A stretch of DNA of 64,000 bases from Bifidobacterium avesanii (GTDB lineage: Bacteria > Actinomycetota > Actinomycetes > Actinomycetales > Bifidobacteriaceae): NCBI RefSeq assembly GCF_009299475.1, contig NZ_WBSN01000009.1, positions 37,059 to 101,058 on the forward strand, given 5' to 3'. This document shows positions 35,070-43,854 of the stretch, piece by piece (the stretch's first letter is position 1; every line of letters begins with the position of its first letter). Under the pieces are notes generated by a model that worked only from the letters and a program-made list of their open reading frames with translations, was not told the DNA's origin and did no database searches. Both the position numbers and the translations under genes were made by a program.

Positions 35070-36527
35070 TCAGCGGGCGAATTCGTGGCGCTTGCGTCGG
35101 ATCATCACCGCCGTCATGACCATGCAGTACGCCAGCGCGAACGCCCACGCGAACTGGTTCGCGTAGCAGATCGCGAGATAGCCGAGCCCGGCGCCCGCCA
35201 GCCACGCCCCGAGCGCCCGCCCGGCCAGCTCGCCCACGCCGGAGATGACCGCGTGCGTGGAATACCCCATGCCCTGCAGCGTGTTGCGGAAGATCATGAG
35301 CGTGCCGTGGATGAGGAAGTAGCCGCTGATGATGGTCAGGTACAGCGCCGCGTCGTCCACGATCCGCGGATCCGCGTCGCCCAGCACCGAGCCGACCAGC
35401 GGCCTGCTGAACAGGCGGATCACCACGAAGCACGCCATGCAGTAGACCGCTTGGATGACCGTGCCGGACGCCAGTCCCCGCTTGATGCGGTCGAGCCGCC
35501 GCGCCCCCAGATTCTGCCCGGCATAGGTGGCCATCGCCATGCCGACGCTTTCCATGGGCAGCGTGAACAGCTGGCGGATCTTCTCGCCGGCGGTCTGCGC
35601 GGTCACCGCGGCCGAGCCGAGCAGGTTGATGGCGTTCTGCATGATGATCGCGCCGATCGCGGAGACGGACACTTCGAAGCCCATCGGCACCCCGACCGCT
35701 GCGAGTCGCCGGAGGTGCGCGCCGGACGGGCGCATGTCCGCGCGGTGGGCGGGGGAGAGCATTTCGCGGAAGATCGGCACGCGCGTGAACGCCCACCAGC
35801 AGTTGAGGCCGGAGCTGATCGTCTGCCCGACGATGTTGCCGAGGGCGGAGCCGACCACGCCCATGCGGCACACCGTGATGAAGAACACGTCGAAGCACAC
35901 GTTGATCGCGCACGAGGCGACGAGGAAGTAGAACGGGTGGCGCGAGTCGCCCACCGCGCGCAGCAGGGCGGCGGAGTGGTTGTACAGCACGGCCGACGGG
36001 ATGCTGAGGAAGATCACCATGATGTACCGCCACGCCATGTCCATGAGGTCGGGCGGCGTGCTGATGAGCTCGAGCAGGGGGCGGGCGAGCAGGCAGAACG
36101 CCGCGGTGAACGCGACGCTCATGGCGGCGCACAGCCACGCTCCGTTCCATGCATAGCGGCGGAACCCCGCGTGGTCCCTGGCGCCGAACGCCTGCGCGGC
36201 GGGGATGGAGAAGCCGACGCACGCGCCCTGGATGAAGCCGAGCGTGAGGAAGTTCAGCGAATACGTGACGCCGACCGCGCCCAGCGCCGCGTCGGAGATG
36301 AGCCGGCCCACCACCACCGAGTCAGCGAAGCTGTACACCTGCTGGAACAGGGTGCCGGCCACGAGGGGCAGGGAGAAGACGAGGATCTGCGCGATGGGAC
36401 GGCCCTTCGTCAGATCGCGGGTCGAGCCGTCCGCGGCGGCATTCGTGGAATCGTCCGCGATGGGGCCTCCCGCCGCCGAATTGCCCGCCGCGGAGCCGCC
36501 CCGCGCGGCGCCATGATTGCCGTCCAT
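35070..36527 (-). CDS. MATE-family efflux transporter
   Basis: The 485-residue protein has about 12 hydrophobic helices in two halves, with MATE features FSLPLVAGTLFQQVYSFADSVVVGR and GVPMGFEVSVSAIGAIIMQNAINLLG. The first 40 residues are hydrophilic and low in complexity (Gly/Ala/Ser). It would expel cationic drugs or metabolites by sodium or proton exchange. On the minus strand GACAAT lies seven bases before the ATG with no ribosome site, so it is probably leaderless. It converges with the GT4 gene. Confidence 0.88.
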   Translation of the reverse strand: MDGNHGAARGGSAAGNSAAGGPIADDSTNAAADGSTRDLTKGRPIAQILVFSLPLVAGTLFQQVYSFADSVVVGRLISDAALGAVGVTYSLNFLTLGFIQGACVGFSIPAAQAFGARDHAGFRRYAWNGAWLCAAMSVAFTAAFCLLARPLLELISTPPDLMDMAWRYIMVIFLSIPSAVLYNHSAALLRAVGDSRHPFYFLVASCAINVCFDVFFITVCRMGVVGSALGNIVGQTISSGLNCWWAFTRVPIFREMLSPAHRADMRPSGAHLRRLAAVGVPMGFEVSVSAIGAIIMQNAINLLGSAAVTAQTAGEKIRQLFTLPMESVGMAMATYAGQNLGARRLDRIKRGLASGTVIQAVYCMACFVVIRLFSRPLVGSVLGDADPRIVDDAALYLTIISGYFLIHGTLMIFRNTLQGMGYSTHAVISGVGELAGRALGAWLAGAGLGYLAICYANQFAWAFALAYCMVMTAVMIRRKRHEFAR

Positions 36528-36650
36528 GCGTCACATTGTCCGTCACGGTCTCCCGCCGCCACGCCGTGGGCGACGATTCCCGTGCCCCAGTGCAGGTCTT
36601 CCTTGGTCGGAATGACCGGTGCAAGGGCGTGAAGATCGCCGCAACCGCGG

Positions 36651-37676
36651 CTACAGCAGGGCGATGAGCTCGTCCACGTGTTCGTCGGTGGTGGCCCAGC
36701 TCGTGGCGATGCGCACGGTGGTGTGTTCGGCGTCCGGCTTCTCCCAGAAGCCCAGGCGCACCTTGGCCGTCAGCTCCCGGTACCGCTCGTCGGAAAGCGT
36801 GACGAAGATCTGGTTCGTCGTGTTGACCAGCGGCATGACGTACCCCTTGGCCGTCAGCGCCTCGCGGATGCGGTCGGCCTGCTCGTTCGCGTGGCGCGCG
36901 ATGGCCGTGTACAGCCCGTCGGTGAACAGCGTGTCGAACTGGATGCCGAGCAGGAAGCCCTTGGCGAGCAGCGCGCCGTGGCGCTTGACGATCGTGAGGA
37001 AATGCCTGGGCATGTTGCGGTGCGTGAACACCACGGCCTCGCCCATGAGCGCGCCCACCTTGGTGCCGCCCACGTAGAACACGTCCGCCAGCCGCGCGAG
37101 GTCCGCCATGGTCACGTCCGCGCCGCGGGCCGTGAGCCCGTAGCCCAGCCGGGCCCCGTCCACGAACAGCGGGATGCCGTACTTGCCGCACACCGCGTGC
37201 AGCGCCCCGAGCTCGGCCTTGGTGTACAGCGTGCCGTACTCGGTGGGGTGGGAGACGTACACCATGCCCGGCCACACCATGTGGTCGCGGTTGCCGTCCG
37301 CCATGAACGCGGCGCAGTAGGCGTCCAGCTCGCCGGCGTCCATCTTGCCGTCGTGCGCCGGCAGCGTGAGCACCTTGTGCCCGGTCGCCTCGATCGCGCC
37401 GGCCTCGTGCACGTTCACATGGCCCGTGTCCACGGCCACCACGCCCTCCACCTCGGAGAGCATCGAATCGATCACCACCTGATTGGTCTGCGTGCCGCCC
37501 ACGAGGAAGAAGACCTCGGCGTCCGCGTCCCCGCACGCCTCGCGGATCTTCGCCTTGGCGCTCTCGCAGATCGCGTCCGAGCCGTAGCCCGGGTACTGGT
37601 CCATGTTGGCCTTGGCGATGCGCTCCAGAATCGCCGGATGCGCGCCCTCCGAATAGTCGTTCTCAAACGACAGCAT
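36651..37676 (-). CDS. Low-specificity L-threonine aldolase
   Basis: This PLP enzyme splits L-threonine or allo-threonine to glycine and acetaldehyde. The 341-residue protein starts MLSFENDYSEGAHPAILERI and shows YGSDAICESAKAKI, FFLVGGTQTNQ, the HPTEYGTLYT loop, FVDGARLGYGL and the PLP lysine Lys206 in YVGGTKVGAL. The ATG at 37676 was preferred to one 16 codons upstream because a ggaggagcggga stretch lies before it and TATGAT overlaps the upstream ATG as a likely -10. Confidence 0.92.
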   Translation of the reverse strand: MLSFENDYSEGAHPAILERIAKANMDQYPGYGSDAICESAKAKIREACGDADAEVFFLVGGTQTNQVVIDSMLSEVEGVVAVDTGHVNVHEAGAIEATGHKVLTLPAHDGKMDAGELDAYCAAFMADGNRDHMVWPGMVYVSHPTEYGTLYTKAELGALHAVCGKYGIPLFVDGARLGYGLTARGADVTMADLARLADVFYVGGTKVGALMGEAVVFTHRNMPRHFLTIVKRHGALLAKGFLLGIQFDTLFTDGLYTAIARHANEQADRIREALTAKGYVMPLVNTTNQIFVTLSDERYRELTAKVRLGFWEKPDAEHTTVRIATSWATTDEHVDELIALL

Positions 37677-37760
37677 GATGGTTCCCGCTCCTCCCGTGGG
37701 TCTTGCCGAATACGTCGCCATCATAGCGTCCGCGGCGCCGCGGACCCGCGCGCCGGTCGC

Positions 37761-38744
37761 CTACCTGTCCTTGTCCCTCTCGCCGCGCAGCAGGTCGATC
37801 GTCCGCCGCACGCGCTCCGGCAGCTTGGCGGACTCGCCCAGCTCGTCGAGGAACTCGTTGACGCGCTCGCGGTAGCGGCGCTGGGAGTCCGGGTCGAGCT
37901 TGAGCCCGTACAGCAGGCTCTGGCGGATCATCTCCGGCTCGATGTTGCCCAGGAACGTCAGCGTCTGGAAGGCCATGAACGGGATGAGCTGCGGGTGGCG
38001 CTCGCTGATGTAGTTCGCCCGGTCGTGCGCCGCCTCCAGCCAGTCGCCCAGCATCTCCGTGTTCCATCCGCGCATGATCGAGCCGGAGCGCAGGCGGTAG
38101 TGGTACAGCGTCTCGGGGATGCGCACCACCTGATGCGCCTCGCCGATCACGTTGCAGATGCGGGCCAGATCCTCGATCTTGCGCCCTACGGGGAAGGAGA
38201 ACGCGTGGTCGCGGTAGATGGGCGCGGCGGCCATGAACGCCCAGAAGTACCCCTCGATCTCGAACTGCAGCTGCTTCCTCAGCGTCTCCTCGGGGGTGAG
38301 CACCTGCACGTCGTCGTAGTCGTTCTGCCGGTACTGCGACTTGAGCCGCTGGCCGAGCTCGCCGATCGTGTCGAAGCGGAACATCACCAGATCGGCGTCG
38401 TGCGTGTACGCGGCGGCGAGGCATGATTCCACGAGCCCCGGCTCCACGCAATCGTCCGAGTCGAGGAAGTAGATCCAGTCGCCGGTCGCGGCCGCGAGCC
38501 CCGTGTTGCGTGCCGCGGACAGGCCGCCGTTGGCCTGGTGGATCACGCGGATGCGGTCGTCCTTCGCCGCCCAGGCGTCGCACATCGCGGGGCAGTTGTC
38601 TTTGGAACCGTCGTCGACGAGGATGATCTCGAGGCGGCGGTAGGTTTGCGCGACGACGCTGCCGACCGCCTCGTCGAGGTATTTTTCCACGCCGTAGACG
38701 GGAATGACGATGCTGACCAGTGGTTCACGTGCGGCTGTATCCAT
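37761..38744 (-). CDS. GT2-family glycosyltransferase
   Basis: The 327-residue GT-A enzyme begins with PLVSIVIPVYGVEKYLDEAVGS and has ILVDDGSKDNC, NGGLSAARNTGL and the metal-binding DSDD in WIYFLDSDDCVEP. The C-terminal third (WNTEMLGDWLEAAHDR onward) is typical of capsule or wall-glycan transferases. It probably adds a sugar to a surface polysaccharide at the cytoplasmic face. TATGGT sits exactly seven bases before the ATG at 38744 (minus strand), so I take this start as leaderless. A longer in-frame reading would run into the tRNA promoter region. Confidence 0.88.
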   Translation of the reverse strand: MDTAAREPLVSIVIPVYGVEKYLDEAVGSVVAQTYRRLEIILVDDGSKDNCPAMCDAWAAKDDRIRVIHQANGGLSAARNTGLAAATGDWIYFLDSDDCVEPGLVESCLAAAYTHDADLVMFRFDTIGELGQRLKSQYRQNDYDDVQVLTPEETLRKQLQFEIEGYFWAFMAAAPIYRDHAFSFPVGRKIEDLARICNVIGEAHQVVRIPETLYHYRLRSGSIMRGWNTEMLGDWLEAAHDRANYISERHPQLIPFMAFQTLTFLGNIEPEMIRQSLLYGLKLDPDSQRRYRERVNEFLDELGESAKLPERVRRTIDLLRGERDKDR

Positions 38745-38794
38745 GGCCTCCACCATACGCGACGGCTCCGCGACACGCCGTGCCGCGCCGGATT

Positions 38795-38822
38795 TTGACG
38801 ACCGGTGAAACGTGTGTATAGT
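38795..38822 (+). promoter_or_regulatory. Promoter of tRNA-His
   Basis: TTGACG (38795-38800), a 16-base spacer and TATAGT (38817-38822) precede the tRNA by 30 bases. This is one of the best consensus promoters in the window. Confidence 0.75.
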
Positions 38823-38852
38823 TCTCATCTGTTGCGAAAAACGCCAACACAT

Positions 38853-38929
38853 GGTGGATATAGCTCAGTAGGTAGAGCAGCTGATTGTGGTTCAGCAGGT
38901 CGCGCGTTCGAGCCGCGTTATCCACCCCA
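38853..38929 (+). tRNA. tRNA-His (GTG anticodon)
   Basis: The sequence folds as a cloverleaf. G38853 serves as the extra G-1 of tRNA-His, and acceptor GTGGATA (38854-38860) pairs with TATCCAC (38919-38925). The D-arm is GCTC/GAGC, the anticodon loop is ATTGTGGTT with GTG, and the T-arm contains GTTCGAG. C73 (38926) pairs with G-1 and CCA (38927-38929) is encoded. It is the only tRNA I find in the window. Confidence 0.95.
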
Positions 38930-38931
38930 TC

Positions 38932-38963
38932 GATCCCCGGGCCGTTCGGTTCCGGGGATTTTT
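38932..38963 (+). terminator. Terminator of tRNA-His
   Basis: ATCCCCGG (38933-38940) and CCGGGGAT (38952-38959) form the stem, followed by TTTTT. Confidence 0.85.
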
Positions 38964-39044
38964 GCATTCGGCGGGTCGTCCCGCGCGAGTCGGCCCCGAT
39001 CGGTGCCATGATGGTGGTGACTGCACTGAAGAAAGGACCATGGC

Positions 39045-39512
39045 ATGGCCGACACCAAGGACGTTGATTATTACCACGGCGTGTACGGATACATCGAGGA
39101 TCCGACCGCGAACAAGCTGCTGGTGGTCAGGAAGACCCGCGGCGCGTACAAGGGCAAGTTCGACCTGCCGGGCGGCGCGCAGGAGGACAAGGAGACCCGC
39201 GAGGAGACGCTGAGGCGCGAGATCCGCGAGGAGACGGGCGCCGACCTCATCGAGGGCGCCGACTATTTCATCTCCCGCTCCACCACCGCATGGACGGACG
39301 ACGAGGACCAGCCGCGCACGCTGGTGCACACCTATGAGATCGCCCGCTGCGTGGTGGGCGCTACCGATTCCAAGATCGTCTCCAGCGACACCGACGGCTG
39401 CGAATACATGGCAAAGATCGCGATGAGCGAGCGCAACGCGTCCCCGCTGGTGCTCGAGGCGCTGGCCCACTTCGACGCCGTCGACCCGGACATCGCGGAA
39501 AAGGACCGCTGA
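39045..39512 (+). CDS. Nudix hydrolase
   Basis: The 155-residue protein contains a full Nudix box, from LPGGAQEDKETREETLRREI through REETGADL (about residues 45-69), which binds Mg2+ and cleaves nucleoside diphosphates linked to another group. The substrate could be an oxidised nucleotide, a sugar nucleotide or a dinucleotide; nothing outside the box decides. A gaaagga site precedes the ATG. It is a single gene between tRNA-His and a convergent YwiC-like gene. Confidence 0.9.
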   Translation: MADTKDVDYYHGVYGYIEDPTANKLLVVRKTRGAYKGKFDLPGGAQEDKETREETLRREIREETGADLIEGADYFISRSTTAWTDDEDQPRTLVHTYEIARCVVGATDSKIVSSDTDGCEYMAKIAMSERNASPLVLEALAHFDAVDPDIAEKDR

Positions 39513-39531
39513 CGGGGCCGGTCCCTTCCGG

Positions 39532-40311
39532 TCATCCCGCCGCCACGGCCACGGCCGCGACCATCACCGCGCTGGTGACGAGTTCGCTCGGCGCCGCTGC
39601 CAGCGGCGGGATCACGCCATGCGCGGCGAGCCGGGGGAGCGCGGCCGCGCGGGCGAACAACAGCACGCCGGCCGCCCCCAGCAACGGGTGTACCGCGAAT
39701 CCGGCGCAGGCCAGCGCCGCGCTCAGCGCGACGGATGCGATGTAATAGGCGTGCGTCGATTCGCGCCCGGCGCGTCCCACGGCCATGCTGGGCACGAACA
39801 GCAGCTGGCCGAACTCAAACAGGGCGAACGCGATGCCGACGACCGCCGAAGCGCGCGTGATCGCCCCCATTCCCGCGGCCGCGGCGCCGATGCCGCCGGC
39901 CGCGAGCACCGCCGCGGTCTGCGCGGCGAGCGAACGGTCCCGGCGCATCCACGCCAGCAGGAACGAGGCGCCCGCCACCACGACGTAGAACGGCGCCCAC
40001 CACAGCAGCCGGGGCTCCATGATCAGCAACGGCAATCCGAGCGCGCACGTGACGCCCGCATACGTGAGCACGGGCGCAAGGTACCTGCGCCTGCCGTGCG
40101 AGGCCAGCCACCGCGCCGCGGTGAACTGCGTGCAGTAGCATCCCAGCCACGCCACGGTCAGCCACGCGCCGCGCCATCCGGTGCCGCCGGCCAGCGTGCC
40201 CGCGACCGCCGGGGCGAGGACCATCACCCACGCGCCCGGTTGGTTGGGCACCCACAGGCGCGAGAACTTGGACTTCGGGCGGCGGGGGCGGGATGTGCGA
40301 TCGTTGGTCAT
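39532..40311 (-). CDS. YwiC-like integral membrane protein
   Basis: This 259-residue, highly hydrophobic protein has about eight helices. It begins SRLWVPNQPGAWVMVLAPAVAGTLAGG, the hallmark WVPNQ-GAW opening of the YwiC-like family, whose function is unknown. The start at 40311 follows TAGGCT by eight bases (minus strand) with no ribosome site, so it is probably leaderless. Its stop is 19 bases from the convergent Nudix gene. Confidence 0.75.
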   Translation of the reverse strand: MTNDRTSRPRRPKSKFSRLWVPNQPGAWVMVLAPAVAGTLAGGTGWRGAWLTVAWLGCYCTQFTAARWLASHGRRRYLAPVLTYAGVTCALGLPLLIMEPRLLWWAPFYVVVAGASFLLAWMRRDRSLAAQTAAVLAAGGIGAAAAGMGAITRASAVVGIAFALFEFGQLLFVPSMAVGRAGRESTHAYYIASVALSAALACAGFAVHPLLGAAGVLLFARAAALPRLAAHGVIPPLAAAPSELVTSAVMVAAVAVAAG

Positions 40312-40366
40312 GCCGACCAAGCCTACGGGCATCCCGCCCGACATGCCAGAGGCGTCCGCAGCGCCT

Positions 40367-42382
40367 TCAGTTCCATTCGCTGAGGTTCATGGAGGCGAAC
40401 AGGGCGTAGACGTTCGGCAGCTGCGCGATCACGTCGCCGGCCAGAATCGGCTTGCCTATCGGCGCGAACGGCGTGGCGTCCCTGAGCTTCTCGGACGTCG
40501 GCGCCATGGCCTCGGCGAGGCGGTCGCGGTCCTCGTCGTAGACGACGACGGGCGGACGGGCGGCCTGTCCGGAACCGGAGGCGAGCTGTCCGGCCAAGCC
40601 GTGGATGAACGCGCCCGCGGCCGCCAGATCCGCCATCTTCAGCGTCAGGGACCGGTCTTCGTCCGCGGCGGCCTGCGCGAGCAGCGCGCCCAACGAACCG
40701 GCGAGCACGTCGCCCGACCCGGCCGTGGACAGCCACGCCGGCGCGTTGCCGTTGACCACCACGCGCGGCTTGTCCGGCCCGTCGCTGCCCACCACGACCG
40801 TGATCGCGCCCTTGAGCAGCACGGTGGCGCCGGTCAGACGCCACGCCTCCAGCGCGCATCCGAGCGGGTCGCGCTCCACGTCGTCGGCGTCCACGGCCTG
40901 TCCGCGGGAGCGCAGCAGCCGCGCGAGCTCGCCCGCGTGGGGCGTGATCACCACCTGCGGCGGCACGCGTTCGGGCAGCAGGTCCAGCGCGCCGGCGTCC
41001 ACCACGACCGGCGGCAGCGACTCCTGGCCGCCCTCGTAGGTGGGCGCCAGCATGGCCATGAGGTCCTCGAACGATTCGGGCAGGTCGTCCAGCCCGATGT
41101 TGAGCAGTGATTCGGGCTCCGGCCAGTTCGCCTCGCCCACCGCGTACGGTTCGAGCAGGCGGCGGATGGCCTCGCGCTGGGGCGAATCGACGTCGGCGTG
41201 GTCGCCGTCCGGAATGCCGGAGCCGACCACCCACGCCTGGCACCGGCCCTCGCCGAACACCGCCTCGGGCAGCCGGTCCAGCACCATGCGCTCGGCGCGC
41301 TCCGGGCCGAGGTAGCGCACCATGCCCGCGTTGGCCCGCGCCGCGGCGGACGCGGACAGGACGGCCGCGCCGGGGTAGGCGTCGGAGCCGGTGATGAGCC
41401 CCACCACGCCGCGCGCGTACTTGTTGTCCGCAAGCCGCGGCAGGCGGATGTGCCGCCGGGTCTCGGCGGCGGAGACGAGCTCCACGGCCACGGGGACGCG
41501 GGAGGTGTCGAAGCCGAAGTCCACGAGCACGACCTGCCCGCAGGCGTACGCAGCCGGAGGCAGCAGCGCGCAGGGCTTGAGCGCGCCGAACGAGACCGTC
41601 ACGTCCGCGGGGATGTACGTGCCCGGCAGCGTGCCGTCGTCCACGCCGACGCCGGACGGGACGTCGACCGCGAGCACCATCGGGTATTGCGCGGCCGGTT
41701 CGCTCACCGGCAGCGCGGGGGACCGGGGGTCGATCCGGTCCGCGCCGATGCGCTCGGCCAGCTGGGCCGGAATGCCGCGCAGCGCGCCTTTCAGGCCTAT
41801 GCCGGTCATGGCGTCGATCACGAGGTCGGCGTTCTCGTACAGGTCCATGACGCGCTCAAGCGGGTCCCCATCGGTTTCGTCCGTCCCGTCCTGCGCGTCC
41901 GGGACCGCGGCGCCCGGAATGTCCGCCTCCGGGTCGAGTGCCAGCACGCGCCCGCCCGCGTCGAGCAGGGCCCGGAGTCCCTCGGCGTGCAGGGTCCGCC
42001 CGGTCGCCGCGCAGACCACGTTCGCGCCCTGATCCGCGAGCTCGGCCGCGGCGAACAGTCCGTCGCCCCCGTTGTCGCCCGCGCCGGCGAGCAGCAGGAC
42101 GTGCGCGTCGGCCACGTCCGGGCCGTCGGGCTGGCGTTCGAGCATGGCCTGCGCCACGTGCGCCGCGGCGGTGGCGGCCATGCGCATGAGCGGCACGCCG
42201 CGCTCCAGCAGCGGGCGCTCCATCGCGCGCACCTGCTCGGCGCGCCACGCGGCGGAGACGAACGGGTCGTCGGTTTCCGGGGCCTCGTCGGGCCCGTCCG
42301 CGAAGTCGTTGTCGAGCCCGTCGTCGAGCCCCTCGTCGAAGTCGTCGTCCCCATGGTGGGCGTCGTTGAATACGGACCCCAT
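40367..42382 (-). CDS. nnr: Bifunctional NAD(P)HX epimerase/ADP-dependent NAD(P)HX dehydratase
   Basis: The protein repairs hydrated NADH/NADPH. The N-terminal NnrE (YjeF_N) half shows LLLAGAGDNGGDGLFAAAEL and VLAVDVPSGVGVDDG. The C-terminal NnrD (carbohydrate-kinase-like) half shows KYARGVVGLITGSDAYPGAAVLS, QVVITPHAGELARLL and the ATP/ADP-binding LSTAGSGDVLAGSLGALLAQ. At about 671 residues it is longer than typical fusions of roughly 500. The excess includes an acidic Asp/Glu-rich N-terminal extension (about residues 8-30) and two acidic insertions. The ATG at 42382 has an aaaggggc site. Confidence 0.93.
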   Translation of the reverse strand: MGSVFNDAHHGDDDFDEGLDDGLDNDFADGPDEAPETDDPFVSAAWRAEQVRAMERPLLERGVPLMRMAATAAAHVAQAMLERQPDGPDVADAHVLLLAGAGDNGGDGLFAAAELADQGANVVCAATGRTLHAEGLRALLDAGGRVLALDPEADIPGAAVPDAQDGTDETDGDPLERVMDLYENADLVIDAMTGIGLKGALRGIPAQLAERIGADRIDPRSPALPVSEPAAQYPMVLAVDVPSGVGVDDGTLPGTYIPADVTVSFGALKPCALLPPAAYACGQVVLVDFGFDTSRVPVAVELVSAAETRRHIRLPRLADNKYARGVVGLITGSDAYPGAAVLSASAAARANAGMVRYLGPERAERMVLDRLPEAVFGEGRCQAWVVGSGIPDGDHADVDSPQREAIRRLLEPYAVGEANWPEPESLLNIGLDDLPESFEDLMAMLAPTYEGGQESLPPVVVDAGALDLLPERVPPQVVITPHAGELARLLRSRGQAVDADDVERDPLGCALEAWRLTGATVLLKGAITVVVGSDGPDKPRVVVNGNAPAWLSTAGSGDVLAGSLGALLAQAAADEDRSLTLKMADLAAAGAFIHGLAGQLASGSGQAARPPVVVYDEDRDRLAEAMAPTSEKLRDATPFAPIGKPILAGDVIAQLPNVYALFASMNLSEWN

Positions 42383-42557
42383 CGTCTGCCCCTTTCTCTT
42401 GGCTGCACGTCCCACTCTACCTGCGCCGCGTGTCGCCCCGGCGCACGCGCGGCGTGTTCGATCGGAGCGGGTCGCGCCGAACTGAACGTCAAGTGAACAC
42501 TACGGAACATTGGGGTTTCCGTTTTCCCGGGCCGGCGCGCCGGGCGCCGTTCGGACG
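42383..42557. other. Intergenic region left of the orphan transcript before the str operon
   Basis: The gap between the NAD(P)HX repair gene and rpsL is 595 bases. This left part shows no gene or clear element. The middle holds a possible small RNA (42558-42660) and the right part the rpsL leader. Confidence 0.5.
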
Positions 42558-42660
42558 TATACTGAACATGTACGGCAACCAAGGCGCCGTACCTCACGAA
42601 CGTTGCCTTTGGAATACAACGGCGGCCCGGAGTGACAAGGTCTCCTCCGGGCCGTTTGTT
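42558..42660 (+). ncRNA. Candidate small RNA with 5' hairpin and intrinsic terminator
   Basis: TATACT (42558-42563) is a near-consensus -10. The predicted start is followed at once by the hairpin GTACGGC (42570-42576)/GCCGTAC (42586-42592). CGGCCCGGAG (42623-42632) and CTCCGGGCCG (42645-42654) then form a terminator with GTTTGTT. The unit is about 90 nt, contains no convincing reading frame, and ends 318 bases before rpsL. The -35 is poor, so the promoter is the weak point. It could also be an attenuated leader of the str operon. Confidence 0.45.
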
Positions 42661-42977
42661 ATGCGCGGGCGCGCGTCGTCCCGCGCCCATGGTTCCGCGC
42701 GCATGGAACCATGTGGCGTGTCGCATGTCCGGCCAATCGGTATCATGGATATTCGTGTGTGCCGGAGGCATGCCTTATGTAACAGGCGTGGGCTCCGGGA
42801 TATCCCCCGGTTCGTTTGGATCGCGCGCAGCAATGCGACGGCGAGAGGGCAGGGGGCCATCGGGCCGGTGGACTTGGCTGCTAACTCCGATTCGGGGCGC
42901 TCGCGCGCCCGGGGTAGGTGTGGGCTGCGGTGCGGCGGCCCACGAATAAGAAGAACCATTGAATCGGAGAATTCAAG
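42661..42977 (+). promoter_or_regulatory. Upstream region and leader of the str operon
   Basis: TATCAT (42741-42746) is the best -10 candidate, with a weak -35. The hairpin CATGGTTCC/GGAACCATG (42688-42696 and 42705-42713) lies just before it. The remaining 230 bases to rpsL contain no gene that I can support and would form a long untranslated leader. Confidence 0.4.
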
Positions 42978-43349
42978 TTGCCTACTATTGAACAGCTCGT
43001 CCGCAAGGGACGTCAGGCCAAGCCGAAGAAGTCGAAGACTTTGGCCCTGAAGGGCAGCCCGCTGCGCCGCGGCGTGTGCACCCGTGTCTACACCACCACC
43101 CCGAAGAAGCCGAACTCGGCCCTGCGTAAGGTCGCCCGTGTGCGTCTGTCCTCCGGCATCGAAGTCACCGCCTACATCCCGGGCGAGGGCCACAACCTGC
43201 AGGAGCACTCCATCGTGCTCGTGCGCGGCGGCCGTGTGAAGGATCTGCCGGGCGTGCGCTACCACATCGTGCGTGGCGCGCTCGACACCCAGGGCGTCAA
43301 GGACCGCAAGCAGGGTCGTTCCCTGTACGGAGCAAAGAAGGCGAAGTAA
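42978..43349 (+). CDS. rpsL: 30S ribosomal protein S12
   Basis: S12 controls decoding accuracy at the ribosomal A site. The 123-residue protein is full length and highly conserved: [35 protein letters not shown] and [19 protein letters not shown]. Lys43 in TPKK is the wild-type residue whose replacement gives streptomycin resistance. The start codon is TTG (ttgcctactatt), fixed by alignment with the invariant PTI start, with a ggaga site eight bases upstream. First gene of the str operon. Confidence 0.98.
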   Translation: MPTIEQLVRKGRQAKPKKSKTLALKGSPLRRGVCTRVYTTTPKKPNSALRKVARVRLSSGIEVTAYIPGEGHNLQEHSIVLVRGGRVKDLPGVRYHIVRGALDTQGVKDRKQGRSLYGAKKAK

Positions 43350-43355
43350 TAGATT

Positions 43356-43826
43356 ATGTCTCGTAAAGGACCCTCCAAGAAGCACACCCTGCTGCCCGAT
43401 CCGATCTACGGTTCCACCGTCGTCGCGCAGCTGATCAACAAGATCCTCCTCGATGGCAAGAAGTCCATCGCCGAGGACATCGTCTACTCCGCCCTCGATA
43501 TGGTCAAGGCCAAGAGCGAGCAGGAGCCGGTGGCCGTGCTCAAGCGCGCCCTGGACAACATCCGCCCGTCCCTCGAGGTGCGCTCCCGCCGAGTCGGCGG
43601 CGCCACCTACCAGGTCCCGGTCGAGGTCAAGCCGGCCCGCGCCAACACGCTGTCCCTGCGCTGGCTGACCGACTTCTCCCGCGCCCGCCGCGAGAAGACC
43701 ATGGCCGAGCGCCTGGCCAACGAGATCCTCGACGCCTCCAACGGCCTCGGCGCTTCTGTCAAGCGTCGCGAGGATACTCATAAGATGGCAGAGGCCAACA
43801 AGGCCTTCGCGCATTACCGCTGGTAA
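43356..43826 (+). CDS. rpsG: 30S ribosomal protein S7
   Basis: S7 nucleates assembly of the 30S head and contacts the mRNA exit. The 156-residue product is standard length, with [45 protein letters not shown] and the C-terminal [13 protein letters not shown]. It starts six bases after the rpsL stop and is followed after 28 bases by fusA. Confidence 0.98.
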   Translation: MSRKGPSKKHTLLPDPIYGSTVVAQLINKILLDGKKSIAEDIVYSALDMVKAKSEQEPVAVLKRALDNIRPSLEVRSRRVGGATYQVPVEVKPARANTLSLRWLTDFSRARREKTMAERLANEILDASNGLGASVKRREDTHKMAEANKAFAHYRW

Positions 43827-43854
43827 TTACGAGTTCGAGAGCTAAGGAACTGCA

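Noticed and set aside
42728..42977. A gene in the rpsL leader
   Set aside because: Short frames exist but none has a ribosome site plus recognisable composition; the region is better read as an untranslated leader.
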